A DNA stretch of 64,000 nucleotides from Psychrobacillus sp042944905 (GCF_042944905.1 NZ_CP168496.1:2294001-2358000); one strand, 5' to 3'. Numbered from the stretch's first letter, positions 33,747-42,825 are shown. Notes: a model not told the origin generated them from the sequence alone. Program-made: numbers and translations.

Positions 33747-35450
33747 TTATTTCATATACTCCGCAACCCTATTCCTACCAGCCTGCTTCGCTCCAATATA
33801 CAACGCACGATCGGCGTTTCGAAGCAATGATTTCCCCTCATCACTATCCTCCGGAGCTGAGGCAACACCTATACTTGCAGTAATAAAAATAATTTCTTCC
33901 CTAGAAACCTCATCTAAATCTAGCTGGACAATAAATGGGGTTTGCTCAATTTTTCGTCGAAGTTGTTCAGCAATGGAGATTGCTTGTAGTTTTGAATAGT
34001 TTGGAAGCAGAATAACAAATTCTTCCCCCCCGTATCTGGCAACTGTACCACTGGAGCCAATTTCTTGACTAATAATTTGCGCGAACTCTTGCAGGATTAG
34101 ATTTCCGCTATGATGGCCAAACGTGTCGTTGACGGCTTTGAATTTGTCGATATCTAACATGATTAAAGAGACAGAATGATACTTACCTTCCTCTATTTTT
34201 TTCATATCCTGTTCCAATTGCTTGTCCAAATAACGGTAGTTGTGAATTTTCGTTAACTCACAAATCTCGCTTTTTTCAACGGCTTCTTTCACATATCTTG
34301 CTTTTTCTAGCGACACTGCGAAATAAGAGCATAATAAATGAACAATCTTCAACTGATAGGGTTCAAATGCATGTTTTTCTCTAGCAGCTAATACAAGCAC
34401 GCCTTCAATTCTTTGGTTACGATAGATTGGTACACACATAAGGCTTTGCATATCATCTGCTAAAAACGGAGGCATCATATAATTCCACTCAGACTGTTTT
34501 TTATATAAAACAGGAACCCCTTTTTCATATCTTTTACCAGCGATACTATATTTGATATCTTCATGGGAGCATTGAATTTCTTTATTCACACCATCTTCCA
34601 TTGCGCGTAAAACGAAGAACTCATCCTCCACATTATCGACAATATAACCACAATCTATCGGAAACATATTCGCTAAACGTTCTAAAAAGATGTCCATAAT
34701 TTCTTTACTGGTCATTCGTTCTGCCAACTGATGTCCAAACTCACTTGCTTTGTTCAAATCAGCATTTACTTTTTCTGAATTACTATACATCCGGATAAGT
34801 AAGGTGATTGATATCAATGGTATTCCAAGCAGCCATAATGCTGAAGCACCTATCGAGCTTTCGAAAAGATATAAGCTCAATCCAAATGGCAAAGTCATTA
34901 ATAAACAAGAAACTTCCCAGTAAAAATCTTTTGTTAATAGTACCGGATTGAAACCGCATACATATTCACGAATATATAAAATTATATGGTTCAATAAAAT
35001 ATAAGAAATCGCATAAATCGAACCATATAAAACCACATCATTTAAGTTTAAATTTCCTATTTCATAACCTAATGCCATGACGAGTGAACCACATAAAACA
35101 GAAAGACCAAAAAACATAAAAGAATTAAAAAAGTATTTATAAAGTGTTTGTCGATTGATCTTCATATGGTAAACAAGTGGAAACATGCATAATTGCATAG
35201 AAATAACTTCAGCTAAGAGTCCAAATTTCAAAAAGATAGCCATATTAACCCATAATACTAAAACAAGGGTCGAACCTGCGATAAAGAAGGGGAATACGCT
35301 TGATAATAAAGCTAACAGTAAAAAGTATCCATAATGTTCCCAGTCAGATAGTTGAGTTGGTGACTTTAAATATACTAAAAATGTACCTAAAGGCACGCAT
35401 AATAGCCACATTATCACCATTATCTTCTTTGCTTTATTTGTATAATTCAT
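33747..35450 (-). CDS. Membrane GAF-GGDEF diguanylate cyclase
   Basis: A 567-aa protein with six or more N-terminal membrane segments (residues 8-215), a GAF domain (about 235-385, IMDIFLERLANMFPIDCGYIV to VSLEKARYVKEAVEK) and a GGDEF domain with the active site RYGGEEF. The RxxD inhibitory site is absent (SSGT at that place). It would make c-di-GMP without the usual product inhibition. Its terminator is split by the IS element, so transcripts may run on toward the minor-pilin genes. Confidence 0.85.
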   Translation of the reverse strand: MNYTNKAKKIMVIMWLLCVPLGTFLVYLKSPTQLSDWEHYGYFLLLALLSSVFPFFIAGSTLVLVLWVNMAIFLKFGLLAEVISMQLCMFPLVYHMKINRQTLYKYFFNSFMFFGLSVLCGSLVMALGYEIGNLNLNDVVLYGSIYAISYILLNHIILYIREYVCGFNPVLLTKDFYWEVSCLLMTLPFGLSLYLFESSIGASALWLLGIPLISITLLIRMYSNSEKVNADLNKASEFGHQLAERMTSKEIMDIFLERLANMFPIDCGYIVDNVEDEFFVLRAMEDGVNKEIQCSHEDIKYSIAGKRYEKGVPVLYKKQSEWNYMMPPFLADDMQSLMCVPIYRNQRIEGVLVLAAREKHAFEPYQLKIVHLLCSYFAVSLEKARYVKEAVEKSEICELTKIHNYRYLDKQLEQDMKKIEEGKYHSVSLIMLDIDKFKAVNDTFGHHSGNLILQEFAQIISQEIGSSGTVARYGGEEFVILLPNYSKLQAISIAEQLRRKIEQTPFIVQLDLDEVSREEIIFITASIGVASAPEDSDEGKSLLRNADRALYIGAKQAGRNRVAEYMK

Positions 35451-35547
35451 AGGACTATTAATCTCCTTTTTACGTTTTTTCTATTACTATTAGCTCATTA
35501 CCCTATTTATTAAATTGTAACACTTAATTTAAAGAAAAATGCAAATA

Positions 35548-36771
35548 CTATTTACCTGTTTTTCTTCTAATTTCTGAGATAAAGTATAAAGACCCCGTGA
35601 TAATAGTTACATCGTTATTTAGATTATTTTTAATATTTATTTTTTCTATGTCTTTAGTAATGAATTTGTCGTCATGCAAACAATATTTATACAACTCGTT
35701 AGCAGATAAAGATCGTTCATGGTGAAATTCTACAAATTCAAATGAGGAACCTACTTCCTCTAACCTTCTTAACATATACACATAATCCTTATCCTTTAAA
35801 ATACCAATTATAAAGTGAATTCGTTTATTTGGAAAATGTTTTATTATCGTTTCTACTAATGCATCAATGCTAGCTTGGTTATGGGCTCCATCAAAATAAA
35901 TGTCTTCCTTAATTTTCTCCATTCTCCCAGATAAACTGGCTTGTCCTACTGCCAATTGAGTTTTACTTTCCTCTAAACTAAAACCACATTCTAATAATGC
36001 AGTTATACTTAGGGCCATATTGGACAATTGATGATTACCTATCATCCCTGGACGCAAAAGTTCAAATTGAATATTACAGTATGTATATGTATTGTTTTTT
36101 ATAATAAAATCTCTCTCACATTCAATGACAGAAACACTTTTTTCATTTGCTTCTTTTATAAATACAGTTCTGGCCTCTCCTACTAACGGACCAATAACTA
36201 ATTTGCAGTTCTCTTTCAAAACTCCTGCTTTATGCCAACTTATTTCTTCTATTGTGTCTCCTAAAAAATTGGTGTGGTCAACCGAAATACTTGGAATGAC
36301 AGTAATCGACTTTTTCATTACATTCGTACTATCAAACCTTCCACCCATACCAGCTTCGATGAAGATGACATCTAGCGCTTCTTCTTCCAATACTAAAAAA
36401 GCTGTCACCGTCAATAATTCAAAATCAGTTAGCATCTCACTTAGACCCGCTTGCTGCATCTTTTGAAACGCTCTATCCATTTGTTCAGATGTTACATTGT
36501 GACCATTCAATTGAATTTGATCATGCACATCCACCATACAAGGAGATGTAAATGATCCATAACTTATACCATGTTCTTTAGCGATTGCACTTAAAAAAGC
36601 AATAGTCGAGCCTTTTCCATTCGTACCCGCTACATGTATTATTCGATGTTTGTCTTGTGGGTTTCCTAGTTTATCTAAAGCTTGTTGAATAGATTCTAAT
36701 CCTGGTTTAATAATCGTTTCACTTAGTACTTTCCACTTTTTTTTATAAAAATTAAAATTAGTTATTTCCAC
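35548..36771 (-). CDS. folC: Bifunctional folylpolyglutamate synthase/dihydrofolate synthase FolC
   Basis: FolC adds glutamate to dihydropteroate and to folates. The 407-aa protein has the P-loop HVAGTNGKGSTIAFLSAI, FTSPCMVDVHDQI, EAGMGGRFDSTNV, SVDHTNFLGDTIEEISWHKAGVLK (the KAG lysine is conserved, the neighbouring residues unusual) and DGAHN in the C-terminal domain. The start is probably GTG. It lies near valS as in B. subtilis, though the ATP-grasp pair is interposed. Confidence 0.93.
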   Translation of the reverse strand: MEITNFNFYKKKWKVLSETIIKPGLESIQQALDKLGNPQDKHRIIHVAGTNGKGSTIAFLSAIAKEHGISYGSFTSPCMVDVHDQIQLNGHNVTSEQMDRAFQKMQQAGLSEMLTDFELLTVTAFLVLEEEALDVIFIEAGMGGRFDSTNVMKKSITVIPSISVDHTNFLGDTIEEISWHKAGVLKENCKLVIGPLVGEARTVFIKEANEKSVSVIECERDFIIKNNTYTYCNIQFELLRPGMIGNHQLSNMALSITALLECGFSLEESKTQLAVGQASLSGRMEKIKEDIYFDGAHNQASIDALVETIIKHFPNKRIHFIIGILKDKDYVYMLRRLEEVGSSFEFVEFHHERSLSANELYKYCLHDDKFITKDIEKINIKNNLNNDVTIITGSLYFISEIRRKTGK

Positions 36772-36858
36772 TTACTTCACCCTATTCCTTCTAGATTAAA
36801 TTCGTGCTAAACTTCTTGTGAATACTATTATATCACGCATTAGCGGAGGTCAATCATT

Positions 36859-37737
36859 ATGCAAACATGTTGGATTGTATACAACGGTAGTCTTACAGAT
36901 GAAAAATTTATCGATCAAGCTCTCCTCCTACAAGAAGCAGCTAATAAGCAGGGAATACAAGCAACATTAGTTAAAAATTATGAGCTTTTAATGGACGTCC
37001 AGCATGGATTACATGCAAAACCAGACTTTGTGGTCTTTTTAGATAAAGATATATTATTAGCAAAGTTTTTAAAAAATGAAGGAATTCCCGTTTTTAATGA
37101 CCCAGATGTTATTGAAATATGTGACAATAAAGCAAGACAATACATGACATTAGCAAAGGCTCACATTCCAATGCCAAGAACCATTATAGCTCCAAAAGTG
37201 TATGCTAACTTTACAATTCAGCATTCTGGATTCTATGAGCAAGTATTACAAACGATTCATCTACCTATGATTATTAAAGAAGCACATGGATCTTTTGGTA
37301 TGAAAGTATATTTAATCGAAACTAAAAAACAATTTTTCGATAAAGCGGAAGAACTGAATGGAAAAGAATATGTTTTCCAAGAATATATTGAGTCAAGTAG
37401 AGGCCGTGATATTCGTGTAAATGTTGTCGGCGGACAAGTAGTTGCATGTATGTACCGACATTCTGAAACAGATTTTCGTGCAAATATTACAAACGGTGGA
37501 ACAGCTTCACCTATCATTCTTACTGAAAGACAAAAAGAGGTCGCGATACTCGCTGCTCAAGCATTAAATGCAGAATTTGCCGGTGTCGATTTGTTGTTTG
37601 GAGAAGATGAAGAGCCATTAGTTTGCGAAGTGAACGGCGTTGCACATATCCGTAATCTATACAATGTTACCGGGATTAATGTAGGAGATGCAATGATCCG
37701 TTATATACTTTCCAAAGTAGGTGCTGTTGTAATATGA
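36859..37737 (+). CDS. RimK-type ATP-grasp ligase, first of a pair
   Basis: A 292-aa ATP-grasp protein: pre-ATP-grasp N-domain (1-95), lysine of the ATP site in PMIIKEAHGSFGMKVYLI, small loop YVFQEYIESSRGRDIRVNVVGGQVVACMYR, and the metal-binding end LVCEVNGVAHIRNL (ExN). This resembles RimK-like alpha-L-glutamate ligases and lysine-biosynthesis LysX enzymes, which join a carboxylate to an amine via an acyl phosphate. The substrate is unknown. Ribosome site gcggaggt. The last four bases overlap the next gene. Confidence 0.8.
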   Translation: MQTCWIVYNGSLTDEKFIDQALLLQEAANKQGIQATLVKNYELLMDVQHGLHAKPDFVVFLDKDILLAKFLKNEGIPVFNDPDVIEICDNKARQYMTLAKAHIPMPRTIIAPKVYANFTIQHSGFYEQVLQTIHLPMIIKEAHGSFGMKVYLIETKKQFFDKAEELNGKEYVFQEYIESSRGRDIRVNVVGGQVVACMYRHSETDFRANITNGGTASPIILTERQKEVAILAAQALNAEFAGVDLLFGEDEEPLVCEVNGVAHIRNLYNVTGINVGDAMIRYILSKVGAVVI

Positions 37738-38552
37738 AAGGTTTATTAATATACGAATTAAAAGAAATAGAACGAAATAGCAGTTTTATCGAACGATTAA
37801 TAATGGCTGCCGAAAGATTTGGACATACACTTACGGTAATAGACGATCAAAACTTATCTATCCCCGAAGCCGATTTCATCTTTTTCAGAGCTAGAAATCC
37901 AAAGTTATCGAAACAATTAGAGGAACGTAATATTCCTATGTTTAATCGAGCAGAAGTAAATGTCATTGCAAATAATAAATACAAAGCAATTCAACTCGTC
38001 CAACTTTTAGGAATTCCATCAGTTCCTACTAGGAAAATAAAAACATTATCTGAAATTCGCGATTATCCAGTTGTCTTAAAAACAGTGGATGGTCATGGTG
38101 GGACGCAAGTAGAACTATTTCAGTCAGAAGAACAGTCAAAAGTGTTCATCCAAGAGCACTCATCAAAAACTATCATTGCACAAACGTATATCGAAACAAA
38201 TGCAACGGATATAAGAGTGTTCATGCTTGGTACTGAAGTAATTGGAGCCGTCAAACGAATTGGCGCAGTTGATAGTTTTAAGTCTAATTTTACATTAGGC
38301 GGCACAGTGGAAGCATATTCTTTGAACTCTCAGCAACTTGCAGATGTAAAAAAAATCGCAACTGCTTTGAAAAGTGATTATATCGGAATTGACTTCCTTT
38401 TACTGCCAGATGGAAATTGGCTGTTCAATGAAATCGAAGATCCGGTTGGAGCAAGGTCTTACTACGCTACAACTAAAAAAGATATCGCCATTCCAATAAT
38501 GGATTATATAAATAAAAAATTAACAGAAAATCCAGATCAGATGAGAGTCTGA
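37734..38552 (+). CDS. RimK-type ATP-grasp ligase, second of a pair
   Basis: A 272-aa ATP-grasp protein, overlapping the first gene by ATGA and so coupled to it. Motifs are YPVVLKTVDGHGGTQVELF (ATP lysine and glycine loop), IIAQTYIETNATDIRVFMLGTEVIGAVKR and WLFNEIEDPVGARSY. The last is a variant of the metal site, ExEDP in place of ExN. The two proteins are paralogous in layout but diverged, suggesting a heteromer or two successive ligations. Function unknown. Confidence 0.75.
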   Translation: MKGLLIYELKEIERNSSFIERLIMAAERFGHTLTVIDDQNLSIPEADFIFFRARNPKLSKQLEERNIPMFNRAEVNVIANNKYKAIQLVQLLGIPSVPTRKIKTLSEIRDYPVVLKTVDGHGGTQVELFQSEEQSKVFIQEHSSKTIIAQTYIETNATDIRVFMLGTEVIGAVKRIGAVDSFKSNFTLGGTVEAYSLNSQQLADVKKIATALKSDYIGIDFLLLPDGNWLFNEIEDPVGARSYYATTKKDIAIPIMDYINKKLTENPDQMRV

Positions 38553-38567
38553 CCTGGATTTTTTTAT
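38527..38567 (+). terminator. Terminator after the ATP-grasp pair
   Basis: Stem aaaatccagatcag / ctgacctggatttt (one mismatch) followed by ttttattt. It overlaps the stop codon of the second ligase gene. Confidence 0.85.
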
Positions 38568-38579
38568 TTGAAAGTTGAT

Positions 38580-38995
38580 TATGTGGTGCTCAGATCTAGT
38601 TATGTGGTATTCAACTTGGGATATGTGGTATTCAAACCTATTTATGTGGTGCTCAACCTGGGTATGTGGTATTCAAACCTATATAAGTGGTGCTCACATG
38701 GGTATGTGGTATTCAAACCTAGTTATGTGGCGCTCAGCATGGGTATGTGGTATTCAAACCTAGTTATGTGGCGCTCAGCATAGATATGTGGTATTCAAAC
38801 CTAGTTATGTGGCGCTCAACCTGGGTATGTGGTATTCAAACCTATATATGTGGTGCTCACATGGATATGTGGTATTCAAACCTAGTTATGTGGTGCTCAC
38901 ATGGATATGTGGTATTCAAACCTAGTTATGTGGCGCTCAGCATAGGTATGTGGTATTCAAAACAGTTTATGTGGTGCTTAATCCGATTCATGTGC
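38580..38995. repeat. Helically phased array of 21 TATGTGG boxes (41-bp two-part tandem repeat)
   Basis: TATGTGG or a close variant begins at 38580, 38601, 38622, 38643, 38663, 38684, 38703, 38724, 38744, 38765, 38785, 38806, 38826, 38847, 38866, 38887, 38906, 38927, 38947, 38968 and 38988. Spacings are 19-21 bp, mean 20.4 bp. Two box types alternate, TATGTGGTATTCAAAC and TATGTGGYGCTCA, giving a 40-41 bp unit, except that boxes 2 and 3 are both of the first type. The array fills the gap between converging genes. The period is not a multiple of three. Confidence 0.9.
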
Positions 38996-39033
38996 TATTC
39001 AAACCACTTTACATTTTCCTTGCCCACAAAAAT

Positions 39034-39064
39034 GAGTGAGCCGAATTAATCATTCAGCTCACTC
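39034..39064 (-). terminator. Terminator after valS
   Basis: Stem gagtgagc / gctcactc, extended inward by gaat/attc, followed on the minus strand by attttt. It lies 9 bases past the valS stop. Confidence 0.85.
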
Positions 39065-39073
39065 TTCTTATAC

Positions 39074-41716
39074 TTACATATTTCTCAATTCTTCTAAACG
39101 CTTCATAACAGTTGCATGTTTTTCTAAATAATCTTGTTCTTTTGCACGTTCTTCCGCTACAACTGCATCTGGTGCTTTGGAAACGAATCGTTCATTCGAT
39201 AGCTTTCCTTGCACTAACTTCACTTCTTTCGCCCATTTTTCTAATTCTTTTTCTAAACGAGCTTTTTCCGCATCAATATCAATTAGTCCTTGTAATGGCA
39301 AGAATAATTGCGCCCCAGTTACAACTGCTGACATGGATTGACCTGGTACTTCGATTCCTTGACCGATTACTAACGGCTCTGGATTACAGAAGCGTTCTAA
39401 ATATTTTGCATTCGCTTCTAATACTGCTAATGTATCAGCATCTTTTGCTGAAATGTACAATGGCACTTTTTTACTCATTGGCGTTTGCACTTCTGCACGA
39501 ATATTACGTACTGAACGAATGATTTCGGCTAGCAACTTCATACTAGCAGCATCTTCTTTATTGGAAAGCCCCTCATTTACAGTTGGCCATGCAGATACTG
39601 TAATAGACTCCCCTTCATGCGGTAGGTTTTGCCATATTTCTTCCGTAATGAAAGGCATAAATGGGTGCAATAATCGCATAGTATTGTCTAATACATACGC
39701 TAACACTGAACGTGTCATCATTTTCGCTTCTTCATCTTCTCCATTTAAAGGAAGTTTCGCCATTTCGATATACCAATCACAGAAATCATCCCAAATGAAG
39801 TTATAAAGCGCACGGCCTACTTCACCAAATTCATACTTTTCAGAAAGTCGTGTAACTTGCTCAATTGTTTCATTTAAACGAGTTAAAATCCATGCATCTG
39901 CAACTGATTTTTTACCGTTTAGGTTAATCTCTTCAAATTTTAAACCATCCATATTCATTAATGCAAAACGAGATGCGTTCCAAATTTTATTGGCAAAGTT
40001 CCAAACCGCTTCTACCTTCTCTGTAGAGAAACGCAAATCTTGCCCAGGAGATGAGCCAGTGCTTAGGAAATAGCGAAGAGAGTCGGCACCATACTTTTCA
40101 ATCACTTCCATTGGATCAATACCATTTCCGAGTGATTTCGACATTTTTCTACCGTCTTCCGCACGAACTAAACCGTGAATCAAAACATCTTCAAATGGAC
40201 GTGTGCCTGTAAATTCGATTCCTTGGAAAATCATACGGGAAACCCAGAAGAATATAATATCATAACCGGTAACAAGTGTATTCGTTGGGTAATACTTTTT
40301 AAACTCTTCATTTTCACTATCCGGCCAGCCAAGTGTTGAAAATGGCCACAATGCAGAAGAAAACCATGTATCTAATACATCATTATCCTGCTTCCAGTTT
40401 TCAGCATCTGCTGGTGCTTCGTGCCCAACATATACTTCTCCAGTTTCATTGTGATACCAGGCTGGAATTCGGTGACCCCACCATAATTGACGAGAAATAC
40501 ACCAGTCATGTACATTTTCCATCCATTGTAAATAGGTTTTTTCAAAGCGGTCCGGTACAAAGTTCACTTTTCCTTCTGCTTGTTGTAATTTAATTGCTTC
40601 ATCAGAAAGTGGCTGCATTTTAACAAACCATTGTGTAGATAGATATGGTTCTACAACCGCTCCACTACGTTCTGAATGTCCAACAGAGTGAAGATGTTCT
40701 TCGATTTTGAATAAAACACCAGCACCCTGTAAATCTTGAACGATTTGTTTACGACAAGCAAATCGGTCCATTCCATCATAGTTTGCAGCGTTTTTATTCA
40801 TCGTACCGTCTTCATTCATTACTAAAATGCGCTCTAAATTATGACGGTTACCAATTTCAAAGTCATTCGGGTCATGTGCTGGTGTAATTTTTACTGCTCC
40901 GCTACCAAATTCCATATCTACATAATCATCTGCAATGATTGGAATTTCACGAGCAGTAATAGGCAAAATAACTGTTTTTCCGATAAGATGTTTATAGCGA
41001 TCATCTTCTGGATGAACCGCAACCGCCGTATCACCTAACATTGTTTCTGGTCTAGTTGTTGCGATTTCAATTGAACCAGTACCATCTGCTAGTGGGTAAC
41101 GCATATGATAGAATGCACCCTGTATATCTTTGTGAATGACTTCAATATCAGAAAGTGCAGTTTTTGTTGCAGGATCCCAGTTAATAATATATTCACCACG
41201 ATAAATTAAACCTTTGTTATATAGCTTTACAAATACCTCTTTTACAGCATTTGAAAGCCCTTCGTCTAATGTAAAGCGTTCACGTGAATAATCTAATCCT
41301 AGCCCTAATTTTGACCACTGTGCACGAATATGACCAGCATACTCTTCTTTCCATTTCCATGTTTCTTCGACAAATTTTTCACGTCCTAAATCATAACGTG
41401 TAATATTTTCAGAGCGCAGCTTTTCTTCTACTTTTGCTTGCGTTGCAATACCGGCATGGTCCATCCCAGGTAACCAAAGTGCATCATATCCTTGCATACG
41501 TTTCATACGTATTAGAATATCTTGTAATGTAGTATCCCAAGCGTGACCTAAGTGTAATTTCCCTGTTACGTTTGGTGGTGGAATTACGATGGTATAAGGT
41601 TCTTTCTCACTTTCCGGATGCGCTTCAAAGAATTTTCCTTTTAGCCACCACTCATAGCGACCTTTTTCAATCGACTGCGGATCGTACTTCGTTGGCATTG
41701 TTGTCTCGTTTGTCAT
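39074..41716 (-). CDS. valS: Valyl-tRNA synthetase
   Basis: An 880-aa class I synthetase that charges tRNA-Val. It has the HIGH motif in PPPNVTGKLHLGHAWDTT, the editing (CP1) domain with TTRPETMLGDTAVAVHP, KMSKS in GRKMSKSLGNG, an anticodon-binding domain, and the C-terminal coiled-coil arm (DIDAEKARLEKELEKWAKEVKLVQGKL). It is preceded by a T-box leader. Full length for the family. Confidence 0.97.
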   Translation of the reverse strand: MTNETTMPTKYDPQSIEKGRYEWWLKGKFFEAHPESEKEPYTIVIPPPNVTGKLHLGHAWDTTLQDILIRMKRMQGYDALWLPGMDHAGIATQAKVEEKLRSENITRYDLGREKFVEETWKWKEEYAGHIRAQWSKLGLGLDYSRERFTLDEGLSNAVKEVFVKLYNKGLIYRGEYIINWDPATKTALSDIEVIHKDIQGAFYHMRYPLADGTGSIEIATTRPETMLGDTAVAVHPEDDRYKHLIGKTVILPITAREIPIIADDYVDMEFGSGAVKITPAHDPNDFEIGNRHNLERILVMNEDGTMNKNAANYDGMDRFACRKQIVQDLQGAGVLFKIEEHLHSVGHSERSGAVVEPYLSTQWFVKMQPLSDEAIKLQQAEGKVNFVPDRFEKTYLQWMENVHDWCISRQLWWGHRIPAWYHNETGEVYVGHEAPADAENWKQDNDVLDTWFSSALWPFSTLGWPDSENEEFKKYYPTNTLVTGYDIIFFWVSRMIFQGIEFTGTRPFEDVLIHGLVRAEDGRKMSKSLGNGIDPMEVIEKYGADSLRYFLSTGSSPGQDLRFSTEKVEAVWNFANKIWNASRFALMNMDGLKFEEINLNGKKSVADAWILTRLNETIEQVTRLSEKYEFGEVGRALYNFIWDDFCDWYIEMAKLPLNGEDEEAKMMTRSVLAYVLDNTMRLLHPFMPFITEEIWQNLPHEGESITVSAWPTVNEGLSNKEDAASMKLLAEIIRSVRNIRAEVQTPMSKKVPLYISAKDADTLAVLEANAKYLERFCNPEPLVIGQGIEVPGQSMSAVVTGAQLFLPLQGLIDIDAEKARLEKELEKWAKEVKLVQGKLSNERFVSKAPDAVVAEERAKEQDYLEKHATVMKRLEELRNM

Positions 41717-41742
41717 TGGCTGTTCCTCCTAAAAAAGAATAT

Positions 41743-41995
41743 AAAAAAACTCCTGTCGTCACTAAAGGACGAAGGAGTTTGTTCGCGGTACCACCTTTAT
41801 TCGCAGATGCAAAAAGAATGCATCACGCTCTCAATTAGATAACGGCTTCAAACCGGCATTTGTTACTATTCGTTCACAAAAGCTGCTCGTGGGCTACCTT
41901 CAAATGGTGATTAACAGAAACATTTCAGCAAGTTGTTTCCTTTCTTTCGATAACCAGTTCATTTTACTCTTCCCATTCATTGCATCTTTATTTAG
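41743..41995 (-). ncRNA. T-box riboswitch leader of valS
   Basis: The minus-strand leader contains the invariant T-box aaaggtggtaccgcg (41784-41798 region). It is followed by the terminator hairpin aaactccttcgtc/gacgacaggagttt with a T7 run (41743-41780). Upstream lie stem-rich sequences with gaagagta and gaaggtagccc, as in Stem I. Uncharged tRNA-Val would pair with tggt and block the terminator. I did not resolve the valine specifier codon. Confidence 0.93.
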
Positions 41996-42003
41996 TTGTT
42001 CAT

Positions 42004-42033
42004 ATTGTACCTAATTTCAGGTTATGTCGTCAA
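42004..42033 (-). promoter_or_regulatory. SigA-type promoter of the valS leader
   Basis: On the minus strand TTGACG, an 18-bp spacer, then TACAAT, placed just upstream of the T-box leader. Confidence 0.65.
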
Positions 42034-42072
42034 GTCAAGTGTTAAGTCGAATTCGTGAAAGGAGAAAATGCA

Positions 42073-42264
42073 ATGAGAAGAGGATATAACCCTTTATTAC
42101 TACCCGTATGGTTACGGATAACACGTTTTTACTGCAAAGGAATTATTATTCCTATTTGTGGATTTCAAACAATACGTGTATTAATCATACCGACAAGTTG
42201 GGATTTTATTATACTTGCCTTTTTGTTATTGCTCTGCTTTTTGTTTTACAGGGATATAATTTGA
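42073..42264 (+). CDS. Small membrane protein of unknown function
   Basis: A 63-aa protein MRRGYNPLLLPVWLRITRF..., basic at the N-terminus with two hydrophobic segments (about 24-36 and 44-60), the second running to the end. A clear aaaggag sits 8 bases before the ATG, which argues for a real gene despite the size. It is divergent from the valS leader, and its last 39 bases overlap the 3-prime end of the SpoVID-like gene on the other strand. I do not recognise a family. Confidence 0.5.
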   Translation: MRRGYNPLLLPVWLRITRFYCKGIIIPICGFQTIRVLIIPTSWDFIILAFLLLLCFLFYRDII

Positions 42265-42825
42265 TGGAAATGTAAGCTTTGACATCCCATCATCTAAATT
42301 TAATATAAATTGAAGCTCTGATTCTACTAAAATTGAGCTTTCTACTTGTTCTACTTCTTTTGGAATTTTTGGTTTTACATTTTGTTCTGCTTTTTGTACT
42401 AATTCTTGTTTATTTTCTTTTGGCCCTTCGTATTCACAACGAACTAACCAAGCAATTTCAATGGATGCATGTTCTGTTGTATTGGAATTGACATGTTTAA
42501 CGTTCAAGGTTGGAGAACAGCCAGGTTGTACTTTATCTTTTGCTATTTCCACACTCATTGGAACAGCATATTCAAAATAACCTACTTCTCCCTGCACATC
42601 TAAATCTTCAATTTGTGTAAACTCACTCGTTGCATGATGTGCATGTTCTCCCTCTTCGAATTCGACGTGACAGGTAATATGATAGATGCCTACTATTTGA
42701 ATCGACTCTTCTGTTACCTTATGTTCAAATTGCGGAGTAACATCCACCTTTTTCACTGCTTTTGGTACTCCAAAACTTTTTGGAAAAAGAAACTGTTCTT
42801 TTTCGTCCCACACTTTTACTTCCAT
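42226..42825 (-). CDS. SpoVID-like spore coat protein lacking the LysM domain
   Basis: A 199-aa, acidic, beta-rich protein without membrane segments. The region GEVGYFEYAVPMSVEIAKDKV...ASIEIAWLVRCEYEG resembles the N-terminal domain of SpoVID, the coat encasement protein whose gene follows hemL in B. subtilis, exactly this position. B. subtilis SpoVID is far longer and ends in a LysM domain, which is absent here. Ribosome site gaaggaggatg. The name is tentative. Confidence 0.5.
   Translation of the reverse strand: MEVKVWDEKEQFLFPKSFGVPKAVKKVDVTPQFEHKVTEESIQIVGIYHITCHVEFEEGEHAHHATSEFTQIEDLDVQGEVGYFEYAVPMSVEIAKDKVQPGCSPTLNVKHVNSNTTEHASIEIAWLVRCEYEGPKENKQELVQKAEQNVKPKIPKEVEQVESSILVESELQFILNLDDGMSKLTFPSNYIPVKQKAEQ

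Noticed and set aside
38580..38995. The array as a CRISPR
   Set aside because: There are no unique spacers. The sequence between boxes is itself repeated, and no cas gene is nearby.
38568..39049. Three overlapping plus-strand open frames through the 41-bp repeats (MWYSNL- and GIQT-type peptides)
   Set aside because: They exist only because the repeat unit lacks stop codons. The unit length of 40-41 bp shifts frame at every copy, there is no ribosome site, and the same peptide appears in all frames.
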